Below the pieces are notes generated by a model. That model saw nothing but the letters and a program-made list of their open reading frames with translations, was not told the origin of the DNA and did not search any database. The position numbers and the translations under genes were made by a program. From Acinetobacter sp. C32I (GTDB lineage Bacteria > Pseudomonadota > Gammaproteobacteria > Pseudomonadales > Moraxellaceae): a stretch of 64,000 nt of DNA. The DNA lies in NCBI RefSeq assembly GCF_023702715.1, contig NZ_CP098480.1:2976001-3040000 (forward strand), given 5' to 3'. Shown one piece after another: positions 9,202 to 19,135 of the stretch. Positions within the stretch are counted from its first letter, which is position 1; each line of letters starts with the position of its first letter.

Positions 9202-10491
9202 TCAGGCAGAGCTTGAGGCGATTCTATATTTATCTTCCAACACATTGCTGATAATGCTTTCAATCATCCAGACCCGATACAGGCTGTTAAACACATAACT
9301 TTGCCCGTCAATACGCAATTCTAACACTGGAAAATCAGGCTGATGCTTTTGCTGACACAGTTCATCGTTCTGCTGCAATAAAGCTTCGACATCCTGTTCA
9401 GTGATGTGCTCGATCTCTAAACGCTTTTGCATGCGCTGAAAATGGGCTTTAAATGATAGGTCTTTACCCCGTGTCCACACCCCTTCAAAAATCTGGTGGA
9501 TACAATCGACTTGCTGTTCTTCAGGCACACTATAAAACAGTCGTGCCATCTCATACGTCGCTTCCTTGGTCGGACGGCAGAACGGCGTAAATGCCACTTG
9601 TGTTCGCTTGGAAACACGTGTTGCCAAACTCCAATCAAACCAATCCCGCCCGTGATAACTCAGCGGATAGACTTTCAACTGAATATTATAATAATTGGCC
9701 AGTTCTTCTTTGATATAGGCCAATAATAACCAGCTCATGGGATCTTCAAGCGCGATATATAAATCTAGCTCGGGATGCATGGCCTGCACTTCATTGAGCG
9801 CCTCACCATCATTAATCAAATGCTCGCGCCATTCGATATGATTAATCAGGAAAATTGGATTTCCCGTCAGCAATTTTTGCTGTTTTAGACGACGAGTCAA
9901 ACGCAATAAATCATCGACCGCTTGATATTTCCGTTCACCAAATTCGAAATAGCTGGCGGCAACGGGCACATCTTTAAAAATGCGTTCAGGATAATCTTGA
10001 GGGCTTTGGTGCCGACTGGCCATGGCATACAGGGTACGTAATTTGCCGTATTGTTGTTGCCACAGCATATGGAACACATCTTCCAGTAAATGTAAGAAGT
10101 TCTGTTCACGTAAGGGGGTGTTTCGAAGAATGGTTTCAGCTTGTTGTAATGCTTCTGCGCTGGGAATTTCTGGGGTGTCATCAAAGCCAAAACGATGTTG
10201 CTTGGCAAGAATCTTGGCATCATTTAAACAGTAACTGAGCCATTCCTGCGTGGACATGCCATTCGGAGGCTCTGCGTCCTGCCTCGAAATAATTACTTTT
10301 AGAGGTTTCAACTCATCACTCAAGATTTCATTGAGCTGATCCAGTTGTTGTACCGCAAGATAGCTATAAACATCGTCTAGACGCAGGTAAATGCTTAAAC
10401 CCTGTTCCGTGGGTAACACCGCCTGACGTGAAGGTTTCTGATAGAACCAACTCGATCGGAGGGGATCAAACCAACGACGTAACAAAGACAT
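9202..10491 (-). CDS. Tandem thioredoxin-fold protein (DsbA / kappa-GST / HCCA isomerase-like), no CXXC
   Basis: A 429-residue soluble protein without a signal peptide. Two segments each resemble the start of a DsbA-like or 2-hydroxychromene-2-carboxylate isomerase domain: LSIYLRLDDVYSYLAVQQL at about residues 32-50, and LDLYIALEDPMSWLLLAYI near 240-260. Each is followed by a helical insertion. The second ends with FPVLELRIDGQSYVFNSLYR, which fits the cis-Pro/beta-strand end of the fold. Neither half has a CXXC motif, so a disulfide oxidoreductase role is unlikely; a glutathione-type or structural role is possible. The family is inferred by eye and the function is unknown. ilvD lies upstream on the same strand but behind a terminator. 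Confidence 0.6.
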   Translation of the reverse strand: MSLLRRWFDPLRSSWFYQKPSRQAVLPTEQGLSIYLRLDDVYSYLAVQQLDQLNEILSDELKPLKVIISRQDAEPPNGMSTQEWLSYCLNDAKILAKQHRFGFDDTPEIPSAEALQQAETILRNTPLREQNFLHLLEDVFHMLWQQQYGKLRTLYAMASRHQSPQDYPERIFKDVPVAASYFEFGERKYQAVDDLLRLTRRLKQQKLLTGNPIFLINHIEWREHLINDGEALNEVQAMHPELDLYIALEDPMSWLLLAYIKEELANYYNIQLKVYPLSYHGRDWFDWSLATRVSKRTQVAFTPFCRPTKEATYEMARLFYSVPEEQQVDCIHQIFEGVWTRGKDLSFKAHFQRMQKRLEIEHITEQDVEALLQQNDELCQQKHQPDFPVLELRIDGQSYVFNSLYRVWMIESIISNVLEDKYRIASSSA

Positions 10492-10595
10492 GTCGATAGC
10501 CTCTAATGGTCATAAAGTGAAATATGAATCGATATACTCAAACTTGGGTTGGAACAAGTGAGTCAATAAGTCTGTTCAGTATCTTATAAAATAAC

Positions 10596-10626
10596 AAAAA
10601 AGTCCCCCTTAATTGAAAGAGGGACT
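10596..10626 (-). terminator. Intrinsic terminator of ilvD
   Basis: On the minus strand AGTCCCTCTT pairs with AAGGGGGACT (10617-10626 and 10601-10610), followed by six to seven T just after the ilvD stop. Confidence 0.88.
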
Positions 10627-10634
10627 GAAAGGGA

Positions 10635-12464
10635 TTACAAAACTCGTACTGCGCCTTTGGCTGCGCTGGTCGAATGTATTGCGTAAATCTTCAATGACTT
10701 AGACACTTTACGTTTACGTTCTTCTGCTGGATGCCAACCTTTGGCTTCTTGAACGGTACGGCGATGCGCCATGGTTGCATCGTCGATATCAAGATGAATG
10801 GTACGATTCGGAATATCGATTTGAATGGTATCACCATCTTCAACCAGACCAATGGCACCACCTTCAGCTGCTTCAGGAGACACGTGACCAATCGACAAAC
10901 CAGATGATCCGCCCGAGAAGCGACCATCGGTAATCAAGGCACAGTCCTTACCTAAGCCTTTCGACTTCAAGTAACTGGTTGGGTACAACATTTCCTGCAT
11001 CCCTGGTCCACCACGTGGGCCTTCGTAGCGAATCACCACAATGTCACCCGCTACGATTTTATGATCCAGAATCGCTTCAACCGCTGCGTCTTGGCTTTCA
11101 AAAACACGTGCTGTACCAGTGAATTTAAGAATCGACTCATCCACACCCGCAGTTTTGACGATACAGCCATCTAGAGCGATGTTGCCGTAAAGGACGGCCA
11201 AACCACCATCTTTAGAGAAAGCATGTTCAGCATTACGAATCACGCCTTTTTCACGGTCACCATCCAAAGTTGAATAATAACGGTTTTGCGAGAATGCCAC
11301 TTGGGTTGGAATACCACCTGGAGATGAACGATAGAACTCATACACGTCCGCATCTTCAGTACGGATAATATCCCACTTGTCCAATGCATCTTTTAGGGTT
11401 GGTTCATGCACGGTTGGGCATGAGGTATTCAGTAAATTCGCACGATCTAGCTCGCCTAAGATCGCCATGATGCCACCCGCACGGTGCACATCTTCCATAT
11501 GCACGTCTTGTTTTGCTGGGGCAACTTTTGACAATACCGGTACTTGACGAGACAGGCGGTCGATATCATCCATCGTGAAATCAACTTCAGCTTCATGTGC
11601 GGCAGCAAGTAAATGCAATACGGTATTGGTTGAACCACCCATCGCGATATCAAGCGTCATGGCATTTTCAAATGCGGCTTTGGTTGCAATTGAACGTGGC
11701 AAAATGCTGTCATCATTCTGTTCATAATAACGTTTCGCCAGTTCAACCACTAAACGACCTGCTCTTAAGAACAGTTTTTCACGGTTGGCATGGGTCGCCA
11801 CGATCGAACCATTGCCTGGTAAAGATAAACCTAAAGCTTCAGTTAAGCAGTTCATTGAGTTGGCCGTGAACATCCCTGAACATGAACCACACGTCGGACA
11901 TGCTGAGCGTTCAAACGCAGCAACTTCTTCATCGGTGTAGCTTTCGTCTGCTGCAACCACCATGGCATCAACCAAGTCAATCGCCTTTTCATCACCACGG
12001 AATTTGACTTTACCCGCTTCCATTGGACCACCAGACACGAATACCACTGGGATATTCAAGCGCATCGCAGCCATTAGCATTCCCGGTGTGATCTTGTCAC
12101 AGTTCGAGATACAGACCATGGCATCGGCACAATGGGCATTGACCATGTATTCCACAGAATCGGCAATCAAATCACGTGATGGCAGTGAATACAGCATCCC
12201 GTCATGGCCCATGGCAATGCCGTCATCGACAGCAATGGTATTAAATTCTTTTGCCACACCACCAGAAGCTTCAATTTCTCTCGCAACAAGTTGACCTAAA
12301 TCTTTAAGATGCACGTGACCGGGAACAAACTGGGTAAATGAGTTGACCACCGCAATAATTGGCTTGCCAAAATCTTCATCTTTCATACCGGTTGCACGCC
12401 ATAAACCGCGCGCGCCCGCCATATTTCTTCCATGTGTTGATGTTTTCGAACGATAATCAGGCAT
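10635..12464 (-). CDS. ilvD: Dihydroxy-acid dehydratase
   Basis: A 609-residue Fe-S enzyme that dehydrates 2,3-dihydroxy-isovalerate and 2,3-dihydroxy-3-methylvalerate to the 2-oxo acids of valine and isoleucine synthesis. The length matches E. coli IlvD (616). Iron-sulfur ligand motifs are visible: [10 protein letters not shown] at about 122 and [18 protein letters not shown] at about 193-210. The C-terminal region carries the [12 protein letters not shown] and [10 protein letters not shown] motifs. It is a single gene, divergent from fmt across about 210 bases and closed by its own terminator. No leader peptide or attenuator was seen. Confidence 0.97.
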   Translation of the reverse strand: MPDYRSKTSTHGRNMAGARGLWRATGMKDEDFGKPIIAVVNSFTQFVPGHVHLKDLGQLVAREIEASGGVAKEFNTIAVDDGIAMGHDGMLYSLPSRDLIADSVEYMVNAHCADAMVCISNCDKITPGMLMAAMRLNIPVVFVSGGPMEAGKVKFRGDEKAIDLVDAMVVAADESYTDEEVAAFERSACPTCGSCSGMFTANSMNCLTEALGLSLPGNGSIVATHANREKLFLRAGRLVVELAKRYYEQNDDSILPRSIATKAAFENAMTLDIAMGGSTNTVLHLLAAAHEAEVDFTMDDIDRLSRQVPVLSKVAPAKQDVHMEDVHRAGGIMAILGELDRANLLNTSCPTVHEPTLKDALDKWDIIRTEDADVYEFYRSSPGGIPTQVAFSQNRYYSTLDGDREKGVIRNAEHAFSKDGGLAVLYGNIALDGCIVKTAGVDESILKFTGTARVFESQDAAVEAILDHKIVAGDIVVIRYEGPRGGPGMQEMLYPTSYLKSKGLGKDCALITDGRFSGGSSGLSIGHVSPEAAEGGAIGLVEDGDTIQIDIPNRTIHLDIDDATMAHRRTVQEAKGWHPAEERKRKVSKSLKIYAIHSTSAAKGAVRVL

Positions 12465-12673
12465 TTTGTATTCCCAACAAGTGTGTGCTCGAGAAAAATA
12501 AGACTTTCTCTCTGGCGAAATGATACTGAGCTCTTTGCATCATACTACAAGTTATCGTTTAACAGATGACCAACAGGCCTATCTTTTTTGCACAAAAGCA
12601 ATTCAGTCCGTGAATTAGGGACTCGCCGCGTTTTCGCTTATAATTTGAGATAAGTTTTATTTGGATTCCATTT

Positions 12674-13636
12674 GTGAAAATCATTTTTGCTGGTACGCCT
12701 GAATTTGCGGCAACCGCATTGGCGGCATTATTAAAAACATCCCACCAGATCATTGCGGTTTATACCCAACCTGACCGTAAATCAGGACGTGGGCAAAAAT
12801 TAACGCCATCGCCTGTTAAACAATTGGCACTTGAACACGGTTTACCCGTTTATCAACCTTTGAATTTTAAAGCGTCTACGGAAGAAGGTTTGGCCGCTCG
12901 ACAAGAGCTTGCTGCACTAGGCGCAGATGTGATGGTGGTTGCAGCCTATGGCTTGATTTTACCGCAAGCGGTTTTGGATACACCGAAATACGGTTGTTTA
13001 AATATTCATGGTTCACTGTTACCACGCTGGCGTGGTGCTGCCCCGATTCAACGTGCCATTGCCACAGGGGATGCTGAAACGGGCATTACCATCATGCAAA
13101 TGGCGGCTGGTTTAGATACTGGCGATATGATGTATAAAACCTATTGCCCAATTACTGCGGAAGATACCACGGCCAGCTTGCATGACAAATTGGCGGTTCA
13201 AGGCGCAGAAGCGATTTGTACTGTGCTTGAATCCGAACAAAGCTTGCAGGATTTTATTGAAAAACGTGAAGTACAAGATGAAGCACTGACCGTTTATGCG
13301 CACAAATTAGTGAAAGCCGAAGCGCGTATCGATTGGACTGTAAATGCAGTTCAAATCGACCGTAATATTCGTGCCTTTAACCCTTGGCCAGTCGCGTTTA
13401 TTCAGCTCGATGAAAACAATGCCTTACGTGTTTGGGGTTCTACACTTTCACAACTGAGCAAAACCGATGCACAAGCTGGTGAAATCCTTGCCATTGATAA
13501 ACAAGGCGTGCATGTTGCTTGTGGCGAAAATACTGCAGTGTGCTTAACCAGCTTACAATGGCCAGGTGCTAAAGCCCTCAATCCAGTACAAATTGCTCAA
13601 ACTCAAAAATTGCATATTGGACAAATTCTCCCATGA
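12674..13636 (+). CDS. fmt: Methionyl-tRNA formyltransferase
   Basis: A 320-residue enzyme that formylates initiator Met-tRNA using 10-formyl-tetrahydrofolate. It begins with GTG in the context MKIIFAGTPEFAATAL. The formyl-THF domain has the catalytic segment NIHGSLLPRWRGAAPIQRAI at about 110-130; the C-terminal OB-like domain starts near 205. The length agrees with E. coli Fmt (315). The stop overlaps the rsmB start by four bases (ATGA), so the two are translationally coupled, as in many gammaproteobacteria. Confidence 0.97.
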   Translation: MKIIFAGTPEFAATALAALLKTSHQIIAVYTQPDRKSGRGQKLTPSPVKQLALEHGLPVYQPLNFKASTEEGLAARQELAALGADVMVVAAYGLILPQAVLDTPKYGCLNIHGSLLPRWRGAAPIQRAIATGDAETGITIMQMAAGLDTGDMMYKTYCPITAEDTTASLHDKLAVQGAEAICTVLESEQSLQDFIEKREVQDEALTVYAHKLVKAEARIDWTVNAVQIDRNIRAFNPWPVAFIQLDENNALRVWGSTLSQLSKTDAQAGEILAIDKQGVHVACGENTAVCLTSLQWPGAKALNPVQIAQTQKLHIGQILP

Positions 13637-14940
13637 GCCAATCGAATCAATCATCTACAAAAAATTTGAATCTGCGTGCGCAAGTGGTCAAAACACTTTT
13701 GGCGGTTCAAAATGGGCAATCTTTGTCTTCCGTTTTAAATCAACATATCAATATCGTTTCTGAACGTGACCGTGGTTTATACCACGAGCTTACGTTAGGT
13801 TGTTTGCGCCAATGGTATTCGTTAAAAGCCATTACCTTACCCTTGCTCACAAAACCATTAGACAATGAAGCCCTAGAAAGTTGTTTATATCTGGGTTTAT
13901 ATCAAATTTTATGTACGCGTATTCCAGTGCATGCTGCGATTTCAGAAACTGTAAATGCGGCTAAGCAACTCGGTTTCGAGCCAATGAGTGGTTTGGTCAA
14001 TGCGATTCTGCGCCGTGTTTCACGTGAAACAGATGAATTTCAAACCGCATTGAATCATACCCATGGTTTACCAAGTTGGTTATTCAAACGACTCAAAAAA
14101 GATTGGCCTGAGCAAGTAGAGCCGCTATGCCAAGCCTTAAAACAAGTCGCGCCATTGACCCTGCGCATCAACGAACGCCAAGTCAGTCGTAACGAATATT
14201 TAGAGATTTTGGACGAAGAACAGATTGATGCTCGTCCTTGCACACTTTCAGATGTGGGTATTGTTCTGGAACAAACGGGCAATATTACCCATTTACCCGG
14301 TTTTGAAGCAGGCGGTTTTTCTGTTCAGGATGAGCATGCACAATTGTGCGCCACGCTTTTACCGAACTTAGATAATAAAGTTGTTGTCGATGCTTGTGCT
14401 GCACCGGGTGGTAAAGCCGCACATATCCTTGAGCGCTTTCATCCTAAAAAATTGATTGCACTTGATCATGATGCCAAACGTTTACTGCGTGTTTCTGAAA
14501 ATTTAGAACGTCTTGCCCTAGATCAGGACAATGTTGAGATTATTACAGCTGATGCCACCACGTGGCAGGCACCAGAGCCCGTCGATTGTATCGTGCTGGA
14601 TGCGCCTTGTTCTGCAACAGGTGTGATTCGTCGCCACCCCGATATTCGTCTGCTTAGACAGTCGACCGATATCGCGCAAACGGTTACGTTACAACAGCAG
14701 ATTTTGCAGCAGATGTGGCAACAGCTTAAAGTGGGCGGCACTTTACTGTATATCACCTGCTCGATTCTAAAAGCTGAAAATGAGCAGCAAATGGCTGCAT
14801 TCTTTGCAGCACATACGGATGCAGAAGAAATCAAAATCGAAGCCAATTGGGGCGTTGAACAGACCCATGGTCGTCAGCTGTTCCCTTCTGCCCACGCTGG
14901 TGATGGTTTCTATTATTGCCTGATTAAAAAATTGGGATAA
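13633..14940 (+). CDS. rsmB: 16S rRNA (cytosine-967-C5)-methyltransferase RsmB
   Basis: A 435-residue protein. An N-terminal NusB-like RNA-binding domain (about 10-140) is followed by a Rossmann methyltransferase domain. SAM motif I is DACAAPGGKAAHIL (about 252-265), motif IV is LDAPCSATGVIRRHPDIR (about 316-333), and the nucleophile segment is LYITCSILKAEN (about 373-384). Both cysteines of the RCMT mechanism are present. It methylates C967 of 16S rRNA. It is coupled to fmt by ATGA. A perfect parS-type palindrome lies inside the coding sequence at 14016-14031, and a strong terminator follows the stop. Confidence 0.96.
   Translation: MSQSNQSSTKNLNLRAQVVKTLLAVQNGQSLSSVLNQHINIVSERDRGLYHELTLGCLRQWYSLKAITLPLLTKPLDNEALESCLYLGLYQILCTRIPVHAAISETVNAAKQLGFEPMSGLVNAILRRVSRETDEFQTALNHTHGLPSWLFKRLKKDWPEQVEPLCQALKQVAPLTLRINERQVSRNEYLEILDEEQIDARPCTLSDVGIVLEQTGNITHLPGFEAGGFSVQDEHAQLCATLLPNLDNKVVVDACAAPGGKAAHILERFHPKKLIALDHDAKRLLRVSENLERLALDQDNVEIITADATTWQAPEPVDCIVLDAPCSATGVIRRHPDIRLLRQSTDIAQTVTLQQQILQQMWQQLKVGGTLLYITCSILKAENEQQMAAFFAAHTDAEEIKIEANWGVEQTHGRQLFPSAHAGDGFYYCLIKKLG
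14016..14031. promoter_or_regulatory. parS-type ParB binding site within rsmB
   Basis: TGTTTCACGTGAAACA, a perfect 16-base palindrome identical to the widely conserved bacterial parS consensus. It lies in the rsmB coding region about 34 kb left of oriC. Binding by ParB is inferred from sequence. Confidence 0.8.
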
Positions 14941-14950
14941 ATCAAAAATA

Positions 14951-14980
14951 AAAAAGCAGGCTTTAAAGCCTGCTTTTTTA
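14951..14980 (+). terminator. Intrinsic terminator after fmt-rsmB
   Basis: AAAAAGCAGGC and GCCTGCTTTTT pair around a short TTTAAA centre, followed by T. Being symmetric it could also work leftwards. Confidence 0.9.
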
Positions 14981-15045
14981 TCTAATATTGTCAATATTTC
15001 AGTCTATGTTTAAAATAATATCAACAACTTATTTAATTATCTAAA

Positions 15046-15468
15046 ATGAATTTTAGTTACAAAGAATATAAATTAGCCATTTGGGGAATCACTTTTACTG
15101 TAGTTCTAATAGCAGCCTTAATTGCTTATAAACATAAGCTTCAAACGGAGCTTGTTGAATCGATAGCTAAAGACCTTTTAGTAGAACAATCACAAATACC
15201 TTTTAATGTTAATTCAACGGTCAAACTTATTAATATTAAACAGGATAAGCTTCATGTTACTTATACTTATCAGACATTTAACCATACTGCAGATGAAGTA
15301 GATCTCGACGATGCAAAAAACAACTTAATTCCAGAAAATCAAGCATATAATTGCACGTATTTAAAGAATTATATAAAAAATGGTATTGTGGTTGATTACA
15401 TTTATATAGATAAGAATGGTAAAAAGCTATTCACAAATACGCTTAATAAAAAATCCTGCAATATCTAA
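15046..15468 (+). CDS. Hypothetical membrane-anchored protein
   Basis: A 140-residue protein I do not recognise. One N-terminal hydrophobic segment (about residues 12-27, WGITFTVVLIAALIAY) is flanked by lysines, so it is probably a single-pass anchor with the rest in the periplasm. The remainder is rich in Lys, Asn, Asp and Ile and has two cysteines (about 112 and 138) that could pair. The gene is more AT-rich than its neighbours, as are many species-variable genes, and it sits between two strong terminators as an independent unit. No clear ribosome site is visible before the ATG. Function unknown. Confidence 0.6.
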   Translation: MNFSYKEYKLAIWGITFTVVLIAALIAYKHKLQTELVESIAKDLLVEQSQIPFNVNSTVKLINIKQDKLHVTYTYQTFNHTADEVDLDDAKNNLIPENQAYNCTYLKNYIKNGIVVDYIYIDKNGKKLFTNTLNKKSCNI

Positions 15469-15509
15469 AATTTACTTATACAGTTTAAAGCCTGCGTTAT
15501 TGTTCAAAA

Positions 15510-15540
15510 AATAACCCAATCTATGATTGGGTTATTTTTA
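15510..15540. terminator. Bidirectional intrinsic terminator
   Basis: A perfect 12-base stem, AATAACCCAATC / GATTGGGTTATT (15510-15521 and 15525-15536), has T on the plus side and A on the other. It serves the hypothetical gene at 15046 and the convergent metS gene. Confidence 0.92.
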
Positions 15541-15550
15541 GCTTTAACAT

Positions 15551-15694
15551 TTAAAGCGTATGCTGATCTTTGACTTCTTCCAGAACGTCATCTAACTCTT
15601 CTGGGTTTTTAGTTAAGTGCAGAATAGACAATGCCAATCCGCCCCATAAAAACACCATTGAAATCACCATCATTACGATTGCTGAAGTATTCAT
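15551..15694 (-). CDS. metS: Small subunit of methionine/alanine NSS transporter (MetS type)
   Basis: A 47-residue protein starting MNTSAIVMMVISMVFLWGG, with one transmembrane helix and an acidic tail ending in KDQHTL. It lies 10 bases after the stop of the large NSS transporter gene and matches the MetS family of tiny partners that NSS methionine/alanine importers need (the MetPS system described in Corynebacterium). An upstream in-frame extension to 15748 overlaps the transporter gene and looks non-coding, so the ATG at 15694 is preferred. Confidence 0.82.
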   Translation of the reverse strand: MNTSAIVMMVISMVFLWGGLALSILHLTKNPEELDDVLEEVKDQHTL

Positions 15695-15704
15695 ATTTGT
15701 TCTC

Positions 15705-17183
15705 CTAGCGATCTTTGATTCGGCTGAGTACAATTGCAACGACAGCACAGAAAATCACGCTGCCCCATCCAAATACGCCTTGTAAGCTCATGCTATAACT
15801 ATCGTAACCGTTTTTCACCAAGTTAAATACGGTCATGCTTAAGGTCGTTAACAAGATCAACGATGTGATCACTGTTAAAGTGAAATCCCAACCTTTGCCC
15901 AATTGAACAGTCGAAATACGATTCACATGATCACGCAATTCACGCAAGGCAGAACGTTTAAACCAAGCAATACTGATAATCGAGATCAATGCACCACCAA
16001 TAATACCGATGTTATTGATGAAGTGATCGACGATATCCACCAGTTTAATCGCATTCACACTAGAGAATAAGATCACTGAAACAAGTGCACTACCACCACC
16101 AATAATCGTTACAGCTTTGGTACGGCCCCATTTCAACTTATCCTGCATTGCAGCAATCGGCACTTCCAAAATACTTACCATGGAAGATATACCTGCAACA
16201 AACAGCGAAGAGAAGAATAAGAAACCAAATAAATCTGCACCCGCACCTAAACTTGAAATGATTTTCGGGAAGGCAATAAATGCCAAACCAATACCACCAC
16301 TCACAACATCCTGTACTTCTTTCCCTGCAGTGTGCGCCATAAAGCCCAACGCAGCAAAAATACCAATACCGGCTAAAATTTCAGTCGATGCATTGGCAAA
16401 GCCAACAATCAAGCCAGAACCCGTTAAGTTGGTCTTTGGTTTGAGATAAGACGCATAAGTCACCATGATCCCGAAACCTACAGACAGTGAGAAGAAAGTA
16501 TGGCCATATGCAGCTAACCAAACTTTATAGTTCATCATCGCTGACCAGTTCGGAGTAAAGAATGCATTTAAGCCTTCTACCGCACCAGGTAAACGTAATG
16601 ACTGAATCACAAGAACCGTAAACAAGACAAATAACAACGGCATGAAAATCTTATTGGATAATTCAACGCCCTTCTTAACACCGCCATACAAAATGATTAA
16701 GGTCAGTGCCCAAATCCCAACGATTGGCCAAAACAAATGACTCACGAATTGTAGATCGAAGCCTGTTGCTTTCGAGGTCTGCAAATAAGTATTGAAGAAG
16801 AAGCTTTCTGGGTCACTGCCCCACGCCTGACCAATTGAGAAGTAGACATAACTTCCTGCCCAAGTCAGTACGCTGGCATAGTACAAACCAATGATGATAC
16901 AGACACAGACTTGCCACCAACCAAGTGTCTCACCGCCTTTAAATAGTGCACGATAGGCTTTGGGTGGTGAGTTACGCGCACGATGACCTGTTGCATAATC
17001 TAAGAATAAAAGAGGTAAACCAGCAGTAATCAACGCCAGTAAATAAGGGATAAGAAACGCCCCGCCGCCATTTTCATAAGCAACATAAGGGAAACGCCAA
17101 ATGTTACCTAAACCTACAGCTGAACCAACAGCTGCAATAATAAAACCAGATCGTGATGTCCAGTTTTCACGAGAATCTGCCAT
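15705..17183 (-). CDS. metP: Sodium-dependent NSS family amino-acid transporter (MetP type)
   Basis: A 492-residue inner-membrane symporter with about 12 hydrophobic helices. Helix 1 carries the NSS signature AAVGSAVGLGNIWRFPYVAY (about 14-33) that forms the Na+ and substrate site. The chosen start, MADSRENWTSRSGF, is preceded by AGGTG; an open frame extends 33 bases further but lacks a ribosome site. The downstream 47-residue MetS-like subunit suggests methionine and/or alanine uptake, as in MetPS. Substrate choice rests on that partner and on general NSS similarity. Confidence 0.85.
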   Translation of the reverse strand: MADSRENWTSRSGFIIAAVGSAVGLGNIWRFPYVAYENGGGAFLIPYLLALITAGLPLLFLDYATGHRARNSPPKAYRALFKGGETLGWWQVCVCIIIGLYYASVLTWAGSYVYFSIGQAWGSDPESFFFNTYLQTSKATGFDLQFVSHLFWPIVGIWALTLIILYGGVKKGVELSNKIFMPLLFVLFTVLVIQSLRLPGAVEGLNAFFTPNWSAMMNYKVWLAAYGHTFFSLSVGFGIMVTYASYLKPKTNLTGSGLIVGFANASTEILAGIGIFAALGFMAHTAGKEVQDVVSGGIGLAFIAFPKIISSLGAGADLFGFLFFSSLFVAGISSMVSILEVPIAAMQDKLKWGRTKAVTIIGGGSALVSVILFSSVNAIKLVDIVDHFINNIGIIGGALISIISIAWFKRSALRELRDHVNRISTVQLGKGWDFTLTVITSLILLTTLSMTVFNLVKNGYDSYSMSLQGVFGWGSVIFCAVVAIVLSRIKDR

Positions 17184-17560
17184 AAAACACCTAAATTGTC
17201 CTGCTGGCCGTTCCATGCTGCCCTAGGTTTTTATTATCCAACAGACATGAAAAGTGCCATAAAAAATCTTGTTTTGCTTGCATGAAATTTCAACCTTGTG
17301 GGTCTCCGTTTACATAGACAAACAAAGCAAAAACCAAACCATCTTCCTTAAAGATTGGGCTTTGTTTTTCTGCTTTTAATAGCCGAACAATACCTGTTTT
17401 TATTTCTTTTTACTGTAAATTCTGAAAGAAAAAGTCATCTTTTTTAAACAACTGATTATTTTTCAACAGACTGTAATTTTGACCTTGCAGTCAACTTATA
17501 AAAATCAAGTACATAAAACAATCAAGCGCAGCTAAAACTCCGCTTGGGCCACAATCTTTT
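17184..17560 (-). other. Intergenic region between aldehyde dehydrogenase and metPS
   Basis: These 377 AT-rich bases carry the metP upstream region. A weak hairpin (CAAGCG / CGCTTG, about 17524-17551) just after the aldehyde dehydrogenase stop may terminate that gene. Another partly paired stretch lies around 17318-17380. I see no recognisable riboswitch and no open frame with a ribosome site. Confidence 0.4.
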
Positions 17561-19003
17561 TTATTGTTTGATGGCTAATAATCTTTCCTCTTGCATATCC
17601 CGAATTGCAGAATGAATCCCTTCCCGACCAAGGCCAGAATCCTTCACGCCGCCATAAGGCATATTATCGACACGGAAAGTTGGGACATCGTTAATAATCA
17701 CACCTCCGACATGTAAATGGTCCCATGCATACAGCATTTTATTGAGATTTTGCGTATACACACCCGCCTGCAAACCAAAACGACTCTGGTTAATGGTGGC
17801 AATACCTTGCTCAAAATCCTTAAATTTTTCGAGGATCGCCACAGGGCCAAAAGCTTCATCTTTATAGATTTCCAGCTTGGCATCTACATTTTCCAGCAAC
17901 GTGGGTTCAAACAACATACCTTGTAAACTTCCTCCAGTGAGTATTTTTGCTCCTTTTTTTTCGGCTTTATCCAGCCATTTTTTTAAGCGAACCGCCTCAG
18001 TCTCCTTAATCATGGGTCCAACCAATGTCGTTGTTAAAGCGGGATCATCCACTTTGATTTTTTTCAGTTTGGCGACCAGTTTCTTTTTCACTTCTGCATA
18101 AATATCAGCATGAATTAAAATCCGCTGCACACTGATACAGACCTGCCCCGCATGCCCATAAGCGGCGCTAAGCAAACGATCTATGAGCGCTTCATCAATC
18201 ACAGTATCTGCATCGATCAGAACCGCAGCATTACCGCCCAGTTCTAAAGTGACTTTCTTGCGACCTGCACGTGCTTTCATATCCCAGCCGACCTGATCTG
18301 AACCTGTAAAGCTGAGTAATTTAAAGCGATCGTCGGTCACCAAAATATCTGCTGCTTGACGGTCACACGGCAAAATCGACCATGAACCTTTGGGTAAATC
18401 TGTTTCAGCTAATACCTTAGCGATCATTAATGCACTGATTGGGGTCAAACTGGCAGGTTTTAAAACAAAAGGACAGCCTGCTGCAATCGCAGGGGCAATC
18501 TTATGTGCCACCAGATTTAAAGGGAAATTAAACGGACTGATTAAAGAAATCGCACCAATTGGCACATGCTTAACCATGCCACGAAAACGGGCTGCTGCAG
18601 GTGTCACCGCCAAGGGCAACATACGGCCATCATCCAACTGCGTCACCGCATCCGCAGCCAATTGGAAGGTATTAATCAGACGTTCAACTTCTGCACTGGC
18701 TGCACCTCGTGGCTTGCCTCCTTCGGCAATCAGGATGTCCGTCAATTCTTCACGCAGTTCATTAAAGCGCTTTACACAATGCAATAAGATTTGTTGTTTT
18801 TGAAAGGGCTTTAATGCTGCCATTTCCTGTTCTGCTTTTACTGAAGCAGAAATCGCTTTTTCAAGCACTTTGGCATCGGCCAGAGCAACACGTGCATAGA
18901 TCGTATTTCGATACTTATCATGTACTTCAAGCCATTGCCCTGTGCTTACCGCTTTTCCCGCGACATACAGTGGATAATCTCGCACGCTTGCTGTATCTGT
19001 CAT
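17561..19003 (-). CDS. Aldehyde dehydrogenase family protein
   Basis: A 480-residue NAD(P)-dependent enzyme. The catalytic Cys is residue 289 (GHAGQVCIS), the general-base Glu is 254 (TLELGGN), and the transition-state Asn is in SPFNFP (159). SFTGSDQVG is the cofactor loop, and a conserved EAFGPV segment lies near 385. All key residues are intact. The LxxGxxxxSGxGREG-like end (YGGVKDSGLGREG) is also present. It is a single gene in the lysine-rich ALDH group often annotated as succinate-semialdehyde or glyceraldehyde-type dehydrogenases; the actual aldehyde cannot be inferred. Confidence 0.93.
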   Translation of the reverse strand: MTDTASVRDYPLYVAGKAVSTGQWLEVHDKYRNTIYARVALADAKVLEKAISASVKAEQEMAALKPFQKQQILLHCVKRFNELREELTDILIAEGGKPRGAASAEVERLINTFQLAADAVTQLDDGRMLPLAVTPAAARFRGMVKHVPIGAISLISPFNFPLNLVAHKIAPAIAAGCPFVLKPASLTPISALMIAKVLAETDLPKGSWSILPCDRQAADILVTDDRFKLLSFTGSDQVGWDMKARAGRKKVTLELGGNAAVLIDADTVIDEALIDRLLSAAYGHAGQVCISVQRILIHADIYAEVKKKLVAKLKKIKVDDPALTTTLVGPMIKETEAVRLKKWLDKAEKKGAKILTGGSLQGMLFEPTLLENVDAKLEIYKDEAFGPVAILEKFKDFEQGIATINQSRFGLQAGVYTQNLNKMLYAWDHLHVGGVIINDVPTFRVDNMPYGGVKDSGLGREGIHSAIRDMQEERLLAIKQ

Positions 19004-19135
19004 TATTCTTGATCCCGTTATAAAAATTTAAAATTAGACTACTGCATATTTTCCAAGATCACTATATGATTCGCCCATTCACTGATGAATTCACAACAAT
19101 TCATTACGGTTTTTGATACTGATTAGGACAATGCA

